64,000 nucleotides of DNA from Marinicella litoralis (GTDB lineage Bacteria > Pseudomonadota > Gammaproteobacteria > Xanthomonadales > Marinicellaceae). Below, piece by piece: positions 27,421 to 36,954 of this stretch. A program made the translations under genes and the position numbers. The notes beneath the pieces were generated by a model, which searched no databases, was not told where the DNA came from, and saw only the letters and a list, made by a program, of their open reading frames with translations. The stretch's first letter is position 1; the number at the start of each line of letters is the position of its first letter. Where the stretch lies: NCBI RefSeq assembly GCF_002591915.1, contig NZ_NIHB01000002.1, positions 442,133 to 506,132 of the forward strand. The letters run 5' to 3'.

Positions 27421-28625
27421 TTATTTTTTACAAATTCATCCAATATATCTATGAATTGACCCGCGATGTTATCACCTTTCAATGTATGTGATTTTTGACC
27501 TCTGATAAAAATGGGCGCTGTTGGTTTTTCTCCAGTACCTGGCAAGGAAATTCCAATATCAGCGTGTTTTGACTCGCCGGGACCATTAACGATACATCCC
27601 ATGACAGCGACATTCATGTCTTTGACACCAGGATGTGAAATGCGCCATTCAGGCATTTTTTGCTCCATGTGTTCTGTCACGTCTTTGGCCAATACCTGAA
27701 AAAATTCACTGGTGGTTCTGCCACATCCAGGACAGGCTGTGACTTCGGGCTTAAAGGATTGCAACTCCAAGCTTTGCAAAATTTGTTGGGCAATTTTGAC
27801 TTCAGCCGTCCTGGCTTGATTAGGCTCAGGAGTCAAAGAAACACGTATGGTGTCTCCTATGTGCTGCTGTAACAACACACTCAAAGCCGCAGTAGACGCC
27901 ACGATGCCTTTGTTTCCCATTCCGGCTTCAGTCAAACCCAGATGCAAAGCGTATCGGCATTGTTGATATAAATTCTGGTAAATACGAATCAATGACTGAA
28001 CACTGCTCACTTTACATGAGACGATGATGCGATCAGCTGGCAAACCAAAACTCTCAGCTTGCGCCGCACTTTGTAACACGGAGTCGATCAGGGCTTTTTC
28101 TATCAAAGCACCCGATGATAATGGCGACGGACTTTTGGCATTTTCATCCATCATTTTAGCCATTAACTTTTGGTCTAAACTGCCCCAATTGCCACCAATT
28201 CTGACCGGTTTATTTAAATCTTTAGCCACTTGGATAATTTCTTCAAATTGGCTGTCTCGCTTGCGGCCAAAGCCGACATTTCCGGGGTTAATGCGGTATT
28301 TTGCTAGTTTTTCTGCGCATTCAGGGTATTCCTGAAGCAACATGTGTCCATTGTAATGAAAATCACCTATGACAGGCACATCACATCTGGCTGCCCGCAA
28401 ACGATCGATGATTTCAGGAACGGCGGCGGCTGATTCTTCGTTGTTGACAGTGATTCGAACCAACTGAGAACCCGCTTGGTGTAACTGGTATATTTGCTGT
28501 GCCGTCCCTTTGGCATCCGCTGTGTCGGTATTGGTCATGGATTGAACCACTACTGGCCCACCACCCACTTTAATGCCGTCGATATCAACAACATGTCTTT
28601 TGTTATCAATCATTTGTTTGTTCAT
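27414..28625 (-). CDS. ispG: 4-hydroxy-3-methylbut-2-enyl diphosphate synthase (flavodoxin/ferredoxin)
   Basis: IspG is the [4Fe-4S] enzyme that converts methylerythritol cyclodiphosphate to HMBPP in the MEP isoprenoid pathway. The 403-residue protein starts with the family pattern [20 protein letters not shown] and has the cluster cysteines in CPGCGRT and in [10 protein letters not shown]. Length matches the two-domain bacterial type. It lies after ygfX in the sdh gene cluster with overlapping coordinates, rather than beside hisS as in many relatives. Confidence 0.97.
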   Translation of the reverse strand: MNKQMIDNKRHVVDIDGIKVGGGPVVVQSMTNTDTADAKGTAQQIYQLHQAGSQLVRITVNNEESAAAVPEIIDRLRAARCDVPVIGDFHYNGHMLLQEYPECAEKLAKYRINPGNVGFGRKRDSQFEEIIQVAKDLNKPVRIGGNWGSLDQKLMAKMMDENAKSPSPLSSGALIEKALIDSVLQSAAQAESFGLPADRIIVSCKVSSVQSLIRIYQNLYQQCRYALHLGLTEAGMGNKGIVASTAALSVLLQQHIGDTIRVSLTPEPNQARTAEVKIAQQILQSLELQSFKPEVTACPGCGRTTSEFFQVLAKDVTEHMEQKMPEWRISHPGVKDMNVAVMGCIVNGPGESKHADIGISLPGTGEKPTAPIFIRGQKSHTLKGDNIAGQFIDILDEFVKNNY

Positions 28626-29025
28626 TGCTTTGTATTCCTACATTTAGGCGAGAAAATGACGCCGCATCTACTTTATTTCTTAAAATAATACAGTGGTATT
28701 GACCCAAATCTGAAACCAATTTGATGGCTAAAAAAAAGGGAGTCACCCAATAATCTTGCAATCTGGCTTCTAGCACAAGTTGATTGTCTGTTTGTACCAA
28801 TCGCCATTCCCCCACAGCATTCATAACCAAAGTGAAATCAAGTTGTTGATTGATCATGCGTCGATTGCTTGCATATTGCCATAAAATCAATGGAACGAGC
28901 AATACCAGCCATACTGACAGGAACCAAGCACCCAATAACAAGACTGGTATAAGAAACAACAACAAAATTTGAACCCAACTCAGGCTCAAAATAATTTGCT
29001 TATTTTTTAAGGTAACTGGAGGCAC
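28606..29025 (-). CDS. ygfX: YgfX-family membrane protein (SdhE partner)
   Basis: A roughly 140-residue protein with two adjacent membrane helices ([20 protein letters not shown] and [15 protein letters not shown]) followed by a soluble beta-rich tail. It is the YgfX/CptA layout and sits directly after sdhE, as in E. coli, where YgfX was proposed to affect cytoskeletal proteins. The start is uncertain: the frame is open to 29079, the ATG at 29058 has no usable spacing, and the GTG at 29025 (VPPVTLKNK) best matches the family N-terminus. It overlaps the end of sdhE by about 25 bases. Confidence 0.75.
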   Translation of the reverse strand: MPPVTLKNKQIILSLSWVQILLLFLIPVLLLGAWFLSVWLVLLVPLILWQYASNRRMINQQLDFTLVMNAVGEWRLVQTDNQLVLEARLQDYWVTPFFLAIKLVSDLGQYHCIILRNKVDAASFSRLNVGIQSNEQTND

Positions 29026-29281
29026 AAATATCAGCGACCAATCGAGCGGTTGGTGCATCCTCTGGTGTTTGTTTACCACTGAGCCAAGACCATAATGTCA
29101 TGTCTTGAAGCTGAAGAAACTCATTGAATTGAGTTTTGTCGTCATCAGACATTAAAGGATAAGCTGATTCCAAATAACGGGTCATGATGAAATCCAATTC
29201 TTTCATCCCACGACGACAACGCCATTGAAAATATCCTTCGGTCAACTCAGTGGGTACAGTTTCGGCAGGATAATCACTCAT
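29000..29281 (-). CDS. sdhE: SdhE, FAD assembly factor for succinate dehydrogenase
   Basis: SdhE promotes covalent attachment of FAD to SdhA. The 93-residue protein carries the family hallmark RGMKELD (RGxxE) near residue 24, then the five-helix-bundle pattern with MTRYLESAYPLMSDDDKTQF and LQLQDMTLWSWLSG. It lies 28 bases after sdhB in the sdh cluster, a direct functional link. Confidence 0.96.
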   Translation of the reverse strand: MSDYPAETVPTELTEGYFQWRCRRGMKELDFIMTRYLESAYPLMSDDDKTQFNEFLQLQDMTLWSWLSGKQTPEDAPTARLVADICASSYLKK

Positions 29282-29309
29282 CTTTTAATGCTGTACTTGA
29301 ATGTCTTTG

Positions 29310-30095
29310 TTACAAGGCATGTCTTTGAGCAATCATTTTTTTAATTTCGCCAATGGCTTTACCAGGGTTCAATCCTTTGGGGCAAGTGTTGGCGCAATTC
29401 ATGATGGTGTGACAACGATAAACCTTAAATGGGTCTTCTAAATCCTCCAAACGTTCCCCAGTGTACTCATCACGAGAATCTGCCAACCATCGATACGACT
29501 GCAACAACACAGCGGGTCCTAAGTAACGATCACCATTCCACCAATAACTTGGACATGATGTTTGACAACAGGCGCACAAGATACACTCATACAAACCATC
29601 TAATTGTTCACGCTCTTCAATCGATTGTAAGCGTTCCTTATCCGGTAAAGGCACTGAATCAGTTTGCATCCAAGGTTTGATTGAAGCATATTGCGCATAA
29701 AAATGTGTCAGGTCTGGCACCAAATCTTTGATGACTTCCATGTGTGGCAATGGATAAATGGCAATTTCCTTGCCTTTGAATTGTTTGATGGATGTGGTAC
29801 ACGCCAAGGTGTTAGTTCCATTGATATTCATCGCACAAGAGCCACAAATGCCTTCTCGACATGAGCGCCTGAATGTCACAGTTGAATCCATCTCGTCTTT
29901 GATTTTAATCAAAGCATCCAAGACCATTGGGCCACAATTATCCATGTCAACTTCATAAGTATCGGTCCTTGGGTTTTCACCATCATCTGGCGACCAACGA
30001 TAGACTTTGACGGTGGTCAAATTAGTGCCACTTGCTGCTTTGTGGTGCTTACCTTTTTGTACTCTCGAGTTTTTGGGTAGTCTAAATTCTGCCAT
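29310..30095 (-). CDS. sdhB: Succinate dehydrogenase iron-sulfur subunit
   Basis: SdhB carries electrons from FAD to quinone through three iron-sulfur clusters. Cysteine motifs are visible for [2Fe-2S] (CREGICGSC), [4Fe-4S] ([12 protein letters not shown]) and [3Fe-4S] ([17 protein letters not shown]). The start is set at ATG 30095 ([10 protein letters not shown]), with GAGAA upstream, rather than the upstream TTG that overlaps the sdhA stop. The N-terminal extension [17 protein letters not shown] is longer than in E. coli but common in other proteobacteria. Confidence 0.97.
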   Translation of the reverse strand: MAEFRLPKNSRVQKGKHHKAASGTNLTTVKVYRWSPDDGENPRTDTYEVDMDNCGPMVLDALIKIKDEMDSTVTFRRSCREGICGSCAMNINGTNTLACTTSIKQFKGKEIAIYPLPHMEVIKDLVPDLTHFYAQYASIKPWMQTDSVPLPDKERLQSIEEREQLDGLYECILCACCQTSCPSYWWNGDRYLGPAVLLQSYRWLADSRDEYTGERLEDLEDPFKVYRCHTIMNCANTCPKGLNPGKAIGEIKKMIAQRHAL

Positions 30096-30103
30096 AATAA
30101 TTC

Positions 30104-31891
30104 TCAATAAACCCTTGGTTTGGGTGGAATAACTTCACATTCATCGGTCAAGGTATACATATGTACCGGGCGGTATTCAAAACTCACATCACCATTGTCA
30201 TCTATATAGGCCAAGGTATGTTTCATCCACTGATCGTCATCACGCTCTGGATAATCTTCACGGGCGTGTGCTCCTCTGGATTCTTTGCGATTTTCAGCCG
30301 AAAACATGGTGACTTTGGCTTGTATCATCAGGTTTTGTAACTCCAGGGTTTCTACCAAATCTGTGTTCCACACCATGGAAGTATCTGTTACATTGACGTT
30401 ACCAATTTTGGCCGCAGTGGCTGTAATCTTTTCACAACCCTCTTCCAGCACTTCGCCGGTTCTGAACACAGCGGCATTGTTTTGCATGATTTTTTGCATT
30501 TCTAAACGCAAATCAGCGGTTTTGATGTCGCCTTGTGCATGGCGAGTTTTATCTAAATTGTCTAAGGATTTATCCAAGGCACCTTCAGTCAACTCTTTGT
30601 GCTTGGTTCCTGGTTGTATGACTTCGGCACATCGATCGGCCACAGCCCTACCAAAGACGATCAAATCCAACAATGAGTTTGAACCCAGTCGGTTGGCCCC
30701 GTGGACTGAAACGCATGCCGCTTCACCTATGGCAAACAAGCCGGGTACCACTTTGTCAGGATCATCACCCACTTTATTAACCACTTCTCCGTGGTAATTG
30801 GTCGGGATGCCGCCCATATTATAATGCACCGTTGGTAGCACCGGAATGGGTTCTTTGGCCACATCTACACCGGCGAAAATTTCTGCAGATTCTGCAATGC
30901 CGGGCAGTCGTTTATTAATCACATCAGCACCCAAATGTTGTAAGTTGAGATATATATGGTCGTTTTCACTGCCAACACCCCTGCCCTCACGAATTTCTAT
31001 TGTCATAGATCGTGAAACCACATCGCGGGAAGCCAAATCTTTGGCGTTCGGTGCATAACGCTCCATAAAACGTTCACCTTTGGAATTGGTTAAGAATCCA
31101 CCTTCACCACGCACGCCTTCAGTAATTAAACAGCCTGCGCCATAGATACCCGTGGGATGGAATTGTACAAACTCCATGTCTTGTAGTGGCAAACCTGCTC
31201 GCAACACCATCGCGTTGCCATCACCCGTACAAGTATGAGCTGAAGTACATGAAAAATATGCCCTGCCGTACCCACCAGTGGCCAGAATCACCGCATGACC
31301 TCGGAACAAATGCAAACTGCCATCAGCCAGATTCCAAGCTAACACACCTTTACATTCGCCCTCTTCCATCACCAAGTCTATAGCGAAGTACTCAATAAAG
31401 AATGAGGCATCGTGTTTCAAAGACTGTTGATACAAGGTATGTAAAATGGCATGGCCTGTGCGGTCAGCAGCGGCACAAGTACGCTGGGCTGTCCCTTCAC
31501 CATAATTGGTGGTCATGCCGCCAAATGGTCGTTGGTAAATTTTACCTTCTTCCGTTCGAGAGAACGGCACCCCATAATGCTCTAATTCAACCACCGAAGG
31601 AACCGCTTCACGACACATGTACTCAATGGCGTCTTGGTCACCCAACCAATCTGACCCCTTGATGGTGTCATACATATGCCAACGCCAATCATCTTCACCC
31701 ATGTTTCCCAGTGAAGCTGACATGCCGCCTTGTGCTGCCACGGTGTGTGAACGTGTTGGAAATACTTTGGTGATGCATGCCGTAGACAGGCCTTTGGTCG
31801 CCAAACCCATGGTCGCACGTAATCCAGCACCGCCTGCACCAACCACTATGGCATCAAATTTATGTTCTGTTATTTTATATTTTTTAGTCAT
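30104..31891 (-). CDS. sdhA: Succinate dehydrogenase flavoprotein subunit
   Basis: SdhA oxidises succinate to fumarate. The 595-residue protein has the FAD-binding motif [16 protein letters not shown], the histidine for covalent FAD at H49 ([10 protein letters not shown]), and catalytic-domain motifs [15 protein letters not shown] and [20 protein letters not shown]. The C-terminal [13 protein letters not shown] is typical. It lies 3 bases from sdhD and a few from sdhB. Confidence 0.98.
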   Translation of the reverse strand: MTKKYKITEHKFDAIVVGAGGAGLRATMGLATKGLSTACITKVFPTRSHTVAAQGGMSASLGNMGEDDWRWHMYDTIKGSDWLGDQDAIEYMCREAVPSVVELEHYGVPFSRTEEGKIYQRPFGGMTTNYGEGTAQRTCAAADRTGHAILHTLYQQSLKHDASFFIEYFAIDLVMEEGECKGVLAWNLADGSLHLFRGHAVILATGGYGRAYFSCTSAHTCTGDGNAMVLRAGLPLQDMEFVQFHPTGIYGAGCLITEGVRGEGGFLTNSKGERFMERYAPNAKDLASRDVVSRSMTIEIREGRGVGSENDHIYLNLQHLGADVINKRLPGIAESAEIFAGVDVAKEPIPVLPTVHYNMGGIPTNYHGEVVNKVGDDPDKVVPGLFAIGEAACVSVHGANRLGSNSLLDLIVFGRAVADRCAEVIQPGTKHKELTEGALDKSLDNLDKTRHAQGDIKTADLRLEMQKIMQNNAAVFRTGEVLEEGCEKITATAAKIGNVNVTDTSMVWNTDLVETLELQNLMIQAKVTMFSAENRKESRGAHAREDYPERDDDQWMKHTLAYIDDNGDVSFEYRPVHMYTLTDECEVIPPKPRVY

Positions 31892-31894
31892 TAT

Positions 31895-32272
31895 TTATCC
31901 AAATAGAACTGATGAGACAGCATATGTATTGACCATCATGAGTAATATCATGCTGAGCTTAATAATATATTGAAGTATGAGTTGCCAAGTATGACTGCTG
32001 ACATAATCTTCAACCACCACTTGAAGGCCCAATGCACCATGATAACTGGCAGTCAAAGTGAATAACAGCAACACAATTGAATGAATGGGGTTTTGCATCC
32101 AAACCACCATAGATTGAGCACTCAATGCATCTAAACGCAATAAACTGATCAAAACAAAAAGTCCAGTCGGAACCAATAAAACTGCGGTCATGCGTTGCAT
32201 CCACCAATGACTGAATCCATGTTTGGCAGAACCCAAACCTTTCACCTTTGCTACATCTGATTGATAACTCAT
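31895..32272 (-). CDS. sdhD: Succinate dehydrogenase membrane anchor subunit SdhD
   Basis: A 125-residue integral protein with three membrane helices. It contributes to the quinone site and haem b, with the likely haem-ligand histidine in TLTASYHGALGLQVVVEDYV. The N-terminal GSAKHGFSHWWMQRMTAV is the usual SdhD entry motif. It starts 1 base after sdhC. Confidence 0.94.
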   Translation of the reverse strand: MSYQSDVAKVKGLGSAKHGFSHWWMQRMTAVLLVPTGLFVLISLLRLDALSAQSMVVWMQNPIHSIVLLLFTLTASYHGALGLQVVVEDYVSSHTWQLILQYIIKLSMILLMMVNTYAVSSVLFG

Positions 32273-32273
32273 G

Positions 32274-32651
32274 TTATTTCCCCAAGAAAAAAACAGCGGC
32301 TGTAAAAATCACAGCCATGATGATAACCACCACGCCAGATTTATAAACCGCAGGGATTGAATACCCTTTGCCCGCATCCCAAAATAAATGCCGAATGCCA
32401 TTACATAAATGGTAATTAAAAGTGAACACCCAAGCATAAAGCATAACAACGCCCAATCCAGAGGAGAAAAATGCCGATACTTGATCGGCAATGATTGGCT
32501 GTGTGGTCACTCGATACAGCCAGTAAGTGAACACAACTAAACCAAAGGCCAAAACCATGCCAGTCAACCTATGAGCAATCGACATCATTGATGTCAACTG
32601 AGGCTTATAGACTTGTAAATGTGGAGAGAGGGGTCGATTTGTACTGCTCAT
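32274..32651 (-). CDS. sdhC: Succinate dehydrogenase cytochrome b556 subunit SdhC
   Basis: A 125-residue three-helix membrane subunit. It shows the SdhC signature RPLSPHLQVYKPQ...MSIAHRLTGMVLAFG with the conserved SxxHRxTG quinone-site motif, and FNYHLCNGIRHLFWDAG carrying the haem b histidine. The ATG at 32651 is preceded by GGAG. It follows the SdhAF4-like gene by 18 bases. Confidence 0.96.
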   Translation of the reverse strand: MSSTNRPLSPHLQVYKPQLTSMMSIAHRLTGMVLAFGLVVFTYWLYRVTTQPIIADQVSAFFSSGLGVVMLYAWVFTFNYHLCNGIRHLFWDAGKGYSIPAVYKSGVVVIIMAVIFTAAVFFLGK

Positions 32652-32669
32652 GTGTGCTCCGTAATTTGT

Positions 32670-32840
32670 CTAAAAATCAATACAACGGCCATTTTTTTCC
32701 CAATCGCCATAGCGTGTAGGGTCTAAGCCATCTTTGCGGCCACCATATTCTTTGGCCTTTTCGTTTGAATGAGATTTTGTGGGTTGTGTGTTGGTTTCAG
32801 TCACCAACTCTTGTTGTTTATTTGCTTGATCAGTTTTCAT
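32670..32840 (-). CDS. DUF1674 / succinate dehydrogenase assembly factor 4-like protein
   Basis: This short gene (56 residues) was found by reading the minus strand ahead of sdhC. A variable lysine/threonine-rich N-terminus is followed by EYGGRKDGLDPTRYGDWEKN and a final GRCIDF, the full DUF1674 signature. The family includes mitochondrial SDHAF4, which protects and helps assemble flavinated SdhA. Its place as first gene of the sdh operon supports the same role. The ATG at 32840 is the only reasonable start. Confidence 0.92.
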   Translation of the reverse strand: MKTDQANKQQELVTETNTQPTKSHSNEKAKEYGGRKDGLDPTRYGDWEKNGRCIDF

Positions 32841-32935
32841 AGGGTATGCATTTTTAATTGGGTTAAAATGTATTCAGCTGCTGTCAATTCATTCAACCAA
32901 TTCATTATTATTCAACTGGCATTTAACAAGCTCAA

Positions 32936-32944
32936 ATTATATCA
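32936..32944 (-). promoter_or_regulatory. Possible extended -10 promoter of the sdh operon
   Basis: On the minus strand the sequence TGATATAAT forms a perfect TGn-TATAAT extended -10 element about 95 bases upstream of the SdhAF4-like start codon. No good -35 hexamer is seen, which extended -10 promoters can tolerate. It lies in the gap shared with divergent ygfZ. Confidence 0.45.
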
Positions 32945-32975
32945 TTGAACCTTACCTAATAAAAGATTCAATCAC

Positions 32976-33686
32976 ATGTCAAATGAACCCGTTTTCAACA
33001 ACCTTTCCGTATTTGAAGTCAATGGTGCTGACACGGAAGTGTTTTTAAAAAACCAACTGATCTCTGAATTCAATCAAAACAGCAAAGTCAGCTATTCAGC
33101 CATATGCAACCCCAAAGGCCGCATCATTTTTACATTGTTGCTCTTTCCAGATGAAAACGGTGTCAAAATTGCTGTAAATTCAGATTTGAGTGACAATTTT
33201 TATCACTATGTGACAATGCGAAAATTCAGAATGGATTTAAACATCAACAAAACAAATGATTCAATCCAAATGCAACACGACTTTACTGAAAATACAACCT
33301 TATCATCATTGAGCCTCGTTGTTGCCGATACGGCATTCATCACAAACAATACCGATTTGTTTTGGCGATTTATTTTTGCAAGCGGCCTGCCTTGGATAAC
33401 CGATAAAACAACAGAACTTTTCATCCCACAACATATGAACCTTGATAAAAGTAAAATCATTGATTTTGAGAAAGGTTGTTACCCAGGTCAGGAGATCATT
33501 GCCAGACTCCACTATATAGGTAAAGTTAAAAAAAGAATGACGCTGATTCAAACAAATAACGAACTGACTTACCAAGCAGGTGACAAAGCATTCATCGAAG
33601 AATTAGACCAAGAAGTGGAATTTTGTTCGCCCATATTTCATTGGGATGCAAAATGGCATGCCCAAGCCATTATAAAATCAAGCTGA
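32976..33686 (+). CDS. ygfZ: YgfZ-type folate-binding iron-sulfur repair protein
   Basis: A 236-residue protein of the YgfZ/GcvT-like family, needed for maintenance of certain [Fe-S] enzymes and tRNA thiolation. The diagnostic motif KGCYPGQEIIAR (K-G-C-Y-x-G-Q-E) is at about residues 165-176. It is shorter than E. coli YgfZ (about 326 residues), mainly in the N-terminal part. It is divergent from the sdh operon, near sdhE (ygfY) and ygfX, which matches the ygfX-ygfY-ygfZ cluster of E. coli. Confidence 0.93.
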   Translation: MSNEPVFNNLSVFEVNGADTEVFLKNQLISEFNQNSKVSYSAICNPKGRIIFTLLLFPDENGVKIAVNSDLSDNFYHYVTMRKFRMDLNINKTNDSIQMQHDFTENTTLSSLSLVVADTAFITNNTDLFWRFIFASGLPWITDKTTELFIPQHMNLDKSKIIDFEKGCYPGQEIIARLHYIGKVKKRMTLIQTNNELTYQAGDKAFIEELDQEVEFCSPIFHWDAKWHAQAIIKSS

Positions 33687-33841
33687 ATCTGTTGATTGAG
33701 GTTGAACCAAAATTTGGGTTGGCATCAATGTAAAATCCAATTAAAACTGGAAATTGGCTTAATCTGAATATATTTAAAATTGATTAATATCATGGTATTA
33801 TAAAGAATAACTGTAGTTAAACATTAATGGTGGGACATTCG

Positions 33842-34636
33842 ATGAAAATTTTAAAACTTATTTTTCTGTGCTTTGCAATGCTGCAATTTTCAAACGCATT
33901 CAGCCAAACCATCACTTTAGCCGTAGAAGCGACCTACCCCAAAGATCAGGCTGAGTTTGTGTACGAACCTTTGAAAAACTGGCTAGAAAAAAAGACGGGC
34001 TTAACCGTTGAAATTGAAAGCGCCGACAATTACTATTTTTACTGGCGATCAGCACGAAACAACCAACCTGATTTCACCTTAGATGCATCTCATGTGGCCG
34101 CATTCAGGATGCAAGAAAAAAACTACCAACCTTTGGCTCGAGTTCAAGAAGATGTCTCCTATCATTTAATCTCAAATTATGAACCCGCCGCTGGCCAAAG
34201 CATAGATGAGTTTTTGGTTGGAAATCGAGTGGTTACTCTGCCCAATCCCAACATGGGTTCGGTACTTTTTGATGAATGGTTTACTGACTTATTTTTACAA
34301 CCACAAAAAATTGTCACCGCACTGTCATGGGAAGACGTGATTGAACAAGTCTTTGCACAATCGGCAGATGCCGCCATCATTCCAAGTTCTTTGTCTGAAT
34401 TGTATCCCAATTTTGCCAGGCTTAAAGAAAGCAAAAAGTACCCAGGCTTAACGTTTTTAGCCTCGCCCAATGTCAGTCCCCAACTAAAAGAGTCTTTTAA
34501 AAATGCCATCTTAAGTATTGGTGAAGATGACGAATCTTATGATATTTTGGCAGAACTGAATTCCGATGGCTTTGTAGAAGTCAATCCTGAAAATTATAAA
34601 GACTTGGCCGAAATACTAACTAAATTAATGTACTGA
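33842..34636 (+). CDS. PhnD-like periplasmic binding protein (orphan)
   Basis: A 264-residue exported protein with signal peptide MKILKLIFLCFAMLQFSNAFS and a type-2 periplasmic binding fold resembling PhnD/phosphonate-binding proteins: LAVEATYPKDQAEFVYEPLKNW, then DFTLDASHVAAFRM, LPNPNMGSVLFDEWF and DAAIIPSSLSELYP. No ABC permease or ATPase lies beside it, so it may serve as a sensor input or a dispersed transporter. The ATG at 33842 is chosen over an in-frame ATG at 33827 because it begins the signal peptide. Confidence 0.75.
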   Translation: MKILKLIFLCFAMLQFSNAFSQTITLAVEATYPKDQAEFVYEPLKNWLEKKTGLTVEIESADNYYFYWRSARNNQPDFTLDASHVAAFRMQEKNYQPLARVQEDVSYHLISNYEPAAGQSIDEFLVGNRVVTLPNPNMGSVLFDEWFTDLFLQPQKIVTALSWEDVIEQVFAQSADAAIIPSSLSELYPNFARLKESKKYPGLTFLASPNVSPQLKESFKNAILSIGEDDESYDILAELNSDGFVEVNPENYKDLAEILTKLMY

Positions 34637-34697
34637 GTCACAGTTTAGTAATTTTAATATTGATAAAATAAATAATTGATAAGTATTGTTCGCGCCA

Positions 34698-35093
34698 ATG
34701 AAAAAATCAAATACAATTCGCTTTATGAAAAATAACTCCACTTCTGAGCGCAGACGATTTACCCGCATACCCCTGATGAAAGACGTCACTTTATATACTG
34801 GTATGGAAAGCTGGGTATCACAAATACATGACCTCTCGTTAAAAGGCGCCTTGTTGAGTTGCCCCACAGAACATACCGTGAAAAACGGTGACCTTTTGCG
34901 CTTAAGTATTCCTGTCGAAAACTCTCCTGCCATTATTATGAATATTCAAGTGGTTCATACCAATGGTGAAACATTTGGTGTGGAGTGGACCCAAATTGAC
35001 ATGGACAGCTTTGCCAGTTTAAAGCGCACCATTGAACTTAACATCAAAGAAAAAGAAAGCCTCAGAGAAGACATCAAAACCTTGTCAGAGTAA
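34698..35093 (+). CDS. PilZ-domain protein, predicted c-di-GMP receptor
   Basis: A 131-residue cytoplasmic protein made of a single PilZ domain: ERRRFTRIP supplies the RxxxR motif near residue 20, and IHDLSLKGALL the D/NxSxxG motif near residue 51. These together bind cyclic di-GMP in characterised members. Two in-frame ATGs (34698, 34725) are plausible starts; neither has a strong ribosome-binding site. It may link c-di-GMP to pili or motility, but no partner adjoins it. Confidence 0.85.
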   Translation: MKKSNTIRFMKNNSTSERRRFTRIPLMKDVTLYTGMESWVSQIHDLSLKGALLSCPTEHTVKNGDLLRLSIPVENSPAIIMNIQVVHTNGETFGVEWTQIDMDSFASLKRTIELNIKEKESLREDIKTLSE

Positions 35094-35105
35094 AACGCTT
35101 CCTCA

Positions 35106-35897
35106 TTACTTTTCCGCCACAATGTAGCAAACCCAACTGGCATCCGCTGTACCGATTTTGGATTGGGTATAAATGCCGTCTCCCTCACCCGTTGCTTCAT
35201 CGGTTCCTTCCCAATAGACTTCGGCTGTTGAAAATCCGGCTGTTAATAACATCTCGGTAATTTCTGGCAAAGTCCACAGTCGCCAGTAATAATCGAAAGC
35301 TTGGTCCATTTTAATCCCCTCATCCGTGACAAAATGAATATAACATTGCATTTGAGAATTGATTGGATTGAAACTGGCTTGTTCCCAAATATATGTATAA
35401 CCATCACACTCACGCTCTTCCTTGATTTCTTTGGCCGCCTCATAGCCGCCAAAAGCATCCAGGAAAAAGACACCATCATTTTTCAGGGATGTGAGAACGG
35501 ATTGAAAGTAGTTGATCATCAAAGCCCTTTCCATAAAAATGAAATAACTGAAATTCATTGCCAAGATGGCATCCATCGATTGCCCACCCATCTTGGTTGT
35601 TCCCACCTTTAAAACATCTTCATTCAGCAACTGAATGCGATTTTTTTGGTGGTTTTCCAGCATTGATAAATTATGGTCATTGCCCCACTGTAAAACCAAG
35701 GGATCAAAATCAACCGCCCAAGCCCAATTATCAGGGTGCCTGCCAATCCATTCACAAGCGGTTTGGGCTGTACCACAAAAATCTTCACGCAGACTTCTGG
35801 CTGGCCTTCCCTTTAATTGTTCAAAGGTTGATTCAACAAAATCTATTTCTGCTTCAACGCACTGAACGGCATTTTGGTACAGGTAATGTTTATCCAA
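35106..35897 (-). CDS. Class I SAM-dependent methyltransferase
   Basis: A 263-residue Rossmann methyltransferase of unknown substrate. The SAM-binding region is LREDFCGTAQTACEWI with acidic residue in AWAVDFDPLVLQWG, then LLNEDVL and AILAMNFSYF. The start is TTG at 35897, supported by GAGGTGA upstream; the korB stop is 3 bases before. It ends convergent with the PilZ gene. Position at the end of the kor operon suggests co-expression but not a shared role. Confidence 0.78.
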   Translation of the reverse strand: MDKHYLYQNAVQCVEAEIDFVESTFEQLKGRPARSLREDFCGTAQTACEWIGRHPDNWAWAVDFDPLVLQWGNDHNLSMLENHQKNRIQLLNEDVLKVGTTKMGGQSMDAILAMNFSYFIFMERALMINYFQSVLTSLKNDGVFFLDAFGGYEAAKEIKEERECDGYTYIWEQASFNPINSQMQCYIHFVTDEGIKMDQAFDYYWRLWTLPEITEMLLTAGFSTAEVYWEGTDEATGEGDGIYTQSKIGTADASWVCYIVAEK

Positions 35898-35900
35898 AAA

Positions 35901-36953
35901 TCACCTCAATGATTCATTCAATGCAGCCAAAACAGCAGAACCAGGACACAGTTCAGCCTGCGACAAGCTGTTCAAAGGTGCATTCACAGAATTTATGCGA
36001 CCGTGGGTGTCTGCTTCAGACTCATCATGATAAATTAAACCAGTCAGTATTTTGTGCTGCTCTTTGACCGTTTCGATGCGATTCATGGCTTCCTTTCTGC
36101 TGCTTAAATCATAATCAGCAGCATTCTTTTGCAGGTGTAATTCACTGCCATCATGGACGGTTACTTTTCTGGAACTGCCTTCAGGATAATCAATTTTAAT
36201 TTCTGATTTACTGGGCACAAAATCAATGGTGCCTGAGGCCTCTAAATGATCTCTGACCCATTCATACCCCTTGGTTGACGAAGGGGTGTTATTGAAGGTC
36301 ACACAAGGTGAAACCACATCAATAAAAGCAAATCCTGGGTGTTTTATGGCGGCTTTGATCAAAGGAATTAGTTGGTGCTTATCACCGGAAAAACTTCTGG
36401 CCACCATACCAGCGCCTAATTGTAAGGCCATCTGACACAAATCTATTGAATCAAATACACTGGGAACTCCTTTTTTACTGGCCGATCCTTTATCAGCAGT
36501 AGCAGAATCTTGGCCCTTGGTTAAACCATAACAACCATTGTTCATGACTATATAGACCATATTAAGATTTCGCCTCACCACATGAGCAAATTGCCCCATG
36601 CCTATGGAAGCCGTATCACCATCTCCCGACACCCCAATGTACAACAGATCTCGATTGGCCATATTGGCACCAGTGGTCACCGATGGCATGCGTCCATGCA
36701 CAGAATTAAAACCGTGTGCCTTACCTAAAAAGTATGTGGGGGTTTTTGAAGAACAGCCAATGCCTGATATTTTGGCAATTTTGTGCGGCTCCAAATTCAA
36801 ATCAAAGCATGACTTAATAATGGCAGCGCTGATGGAATCATGCCCACAACCCGCACATAAGGTCGACAATGCACCTTCATAATTTTTGATGGAATACCCC
36901 ACCTCATTGGTGTGGTTTTCTGGATGTCTAAAGTTAGGTCTTATAAAAGTCAT
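35901..36953 (-). CDS. korB: 2-oxoacid:acceptor oxidoreductase subunit beta (KorB-like)
   Basis: The thiamine-diphosphate subunit of a 2-oxoacid:ferredoxin oxidoreductase, probably for 2-oxoglutarate. The 350-residue protein has LCAGCGHDSISAAI near the N-terminus and the TPP motif SGDGDTASIGMGQF, followed by NNGCYGLTKGQDS. A strong ribosome-binding site AGGAGG precedes the ATG at 36953, 1 base after korA. Preference between 2-oxoglutarate and another 2-oxoacid cannot be settled from sequence alone. Confidence 0.9.
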   Translation of the reverse strand: MTFIRPNFRHPENHTNEVGYSIKNYEGALSTLCAGCGHDSISAAIIKSCFDLNLEPHKIAKISGIGCSSKTPTYFLGKAHGFNSVHGRMPSVTTGANMANRDLLYIGVSGDGDTASIGMGQFAHVVRRNLNMVYIVMNNGCYGLTKGQDSATADKGSASKKGVPSVFDSIDLCQMALQLGAGMVARSFSGDKHQLIPLIKAAIKHPGFAFIDVVSPCVTFNNTPSSTKGYEWVRDHLEASGTIDFVPSKSEIKIDYPEGSSRKVTVHDGSELHLQKNAADYDLSSRKEAMNRIETVKEQHKILTGLIYHDESEADTHGRINSVNAPLNSLSQAELCPGSAVLAALNESLR

Positions 36954-36954
36954 T

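Noticed and set aside
35558-36067. 169-codon plus-strand frame opposite the methyltransferase and korB
   Set aside because: It spans two well-supported minus-strand genes and their junction, with no homology.
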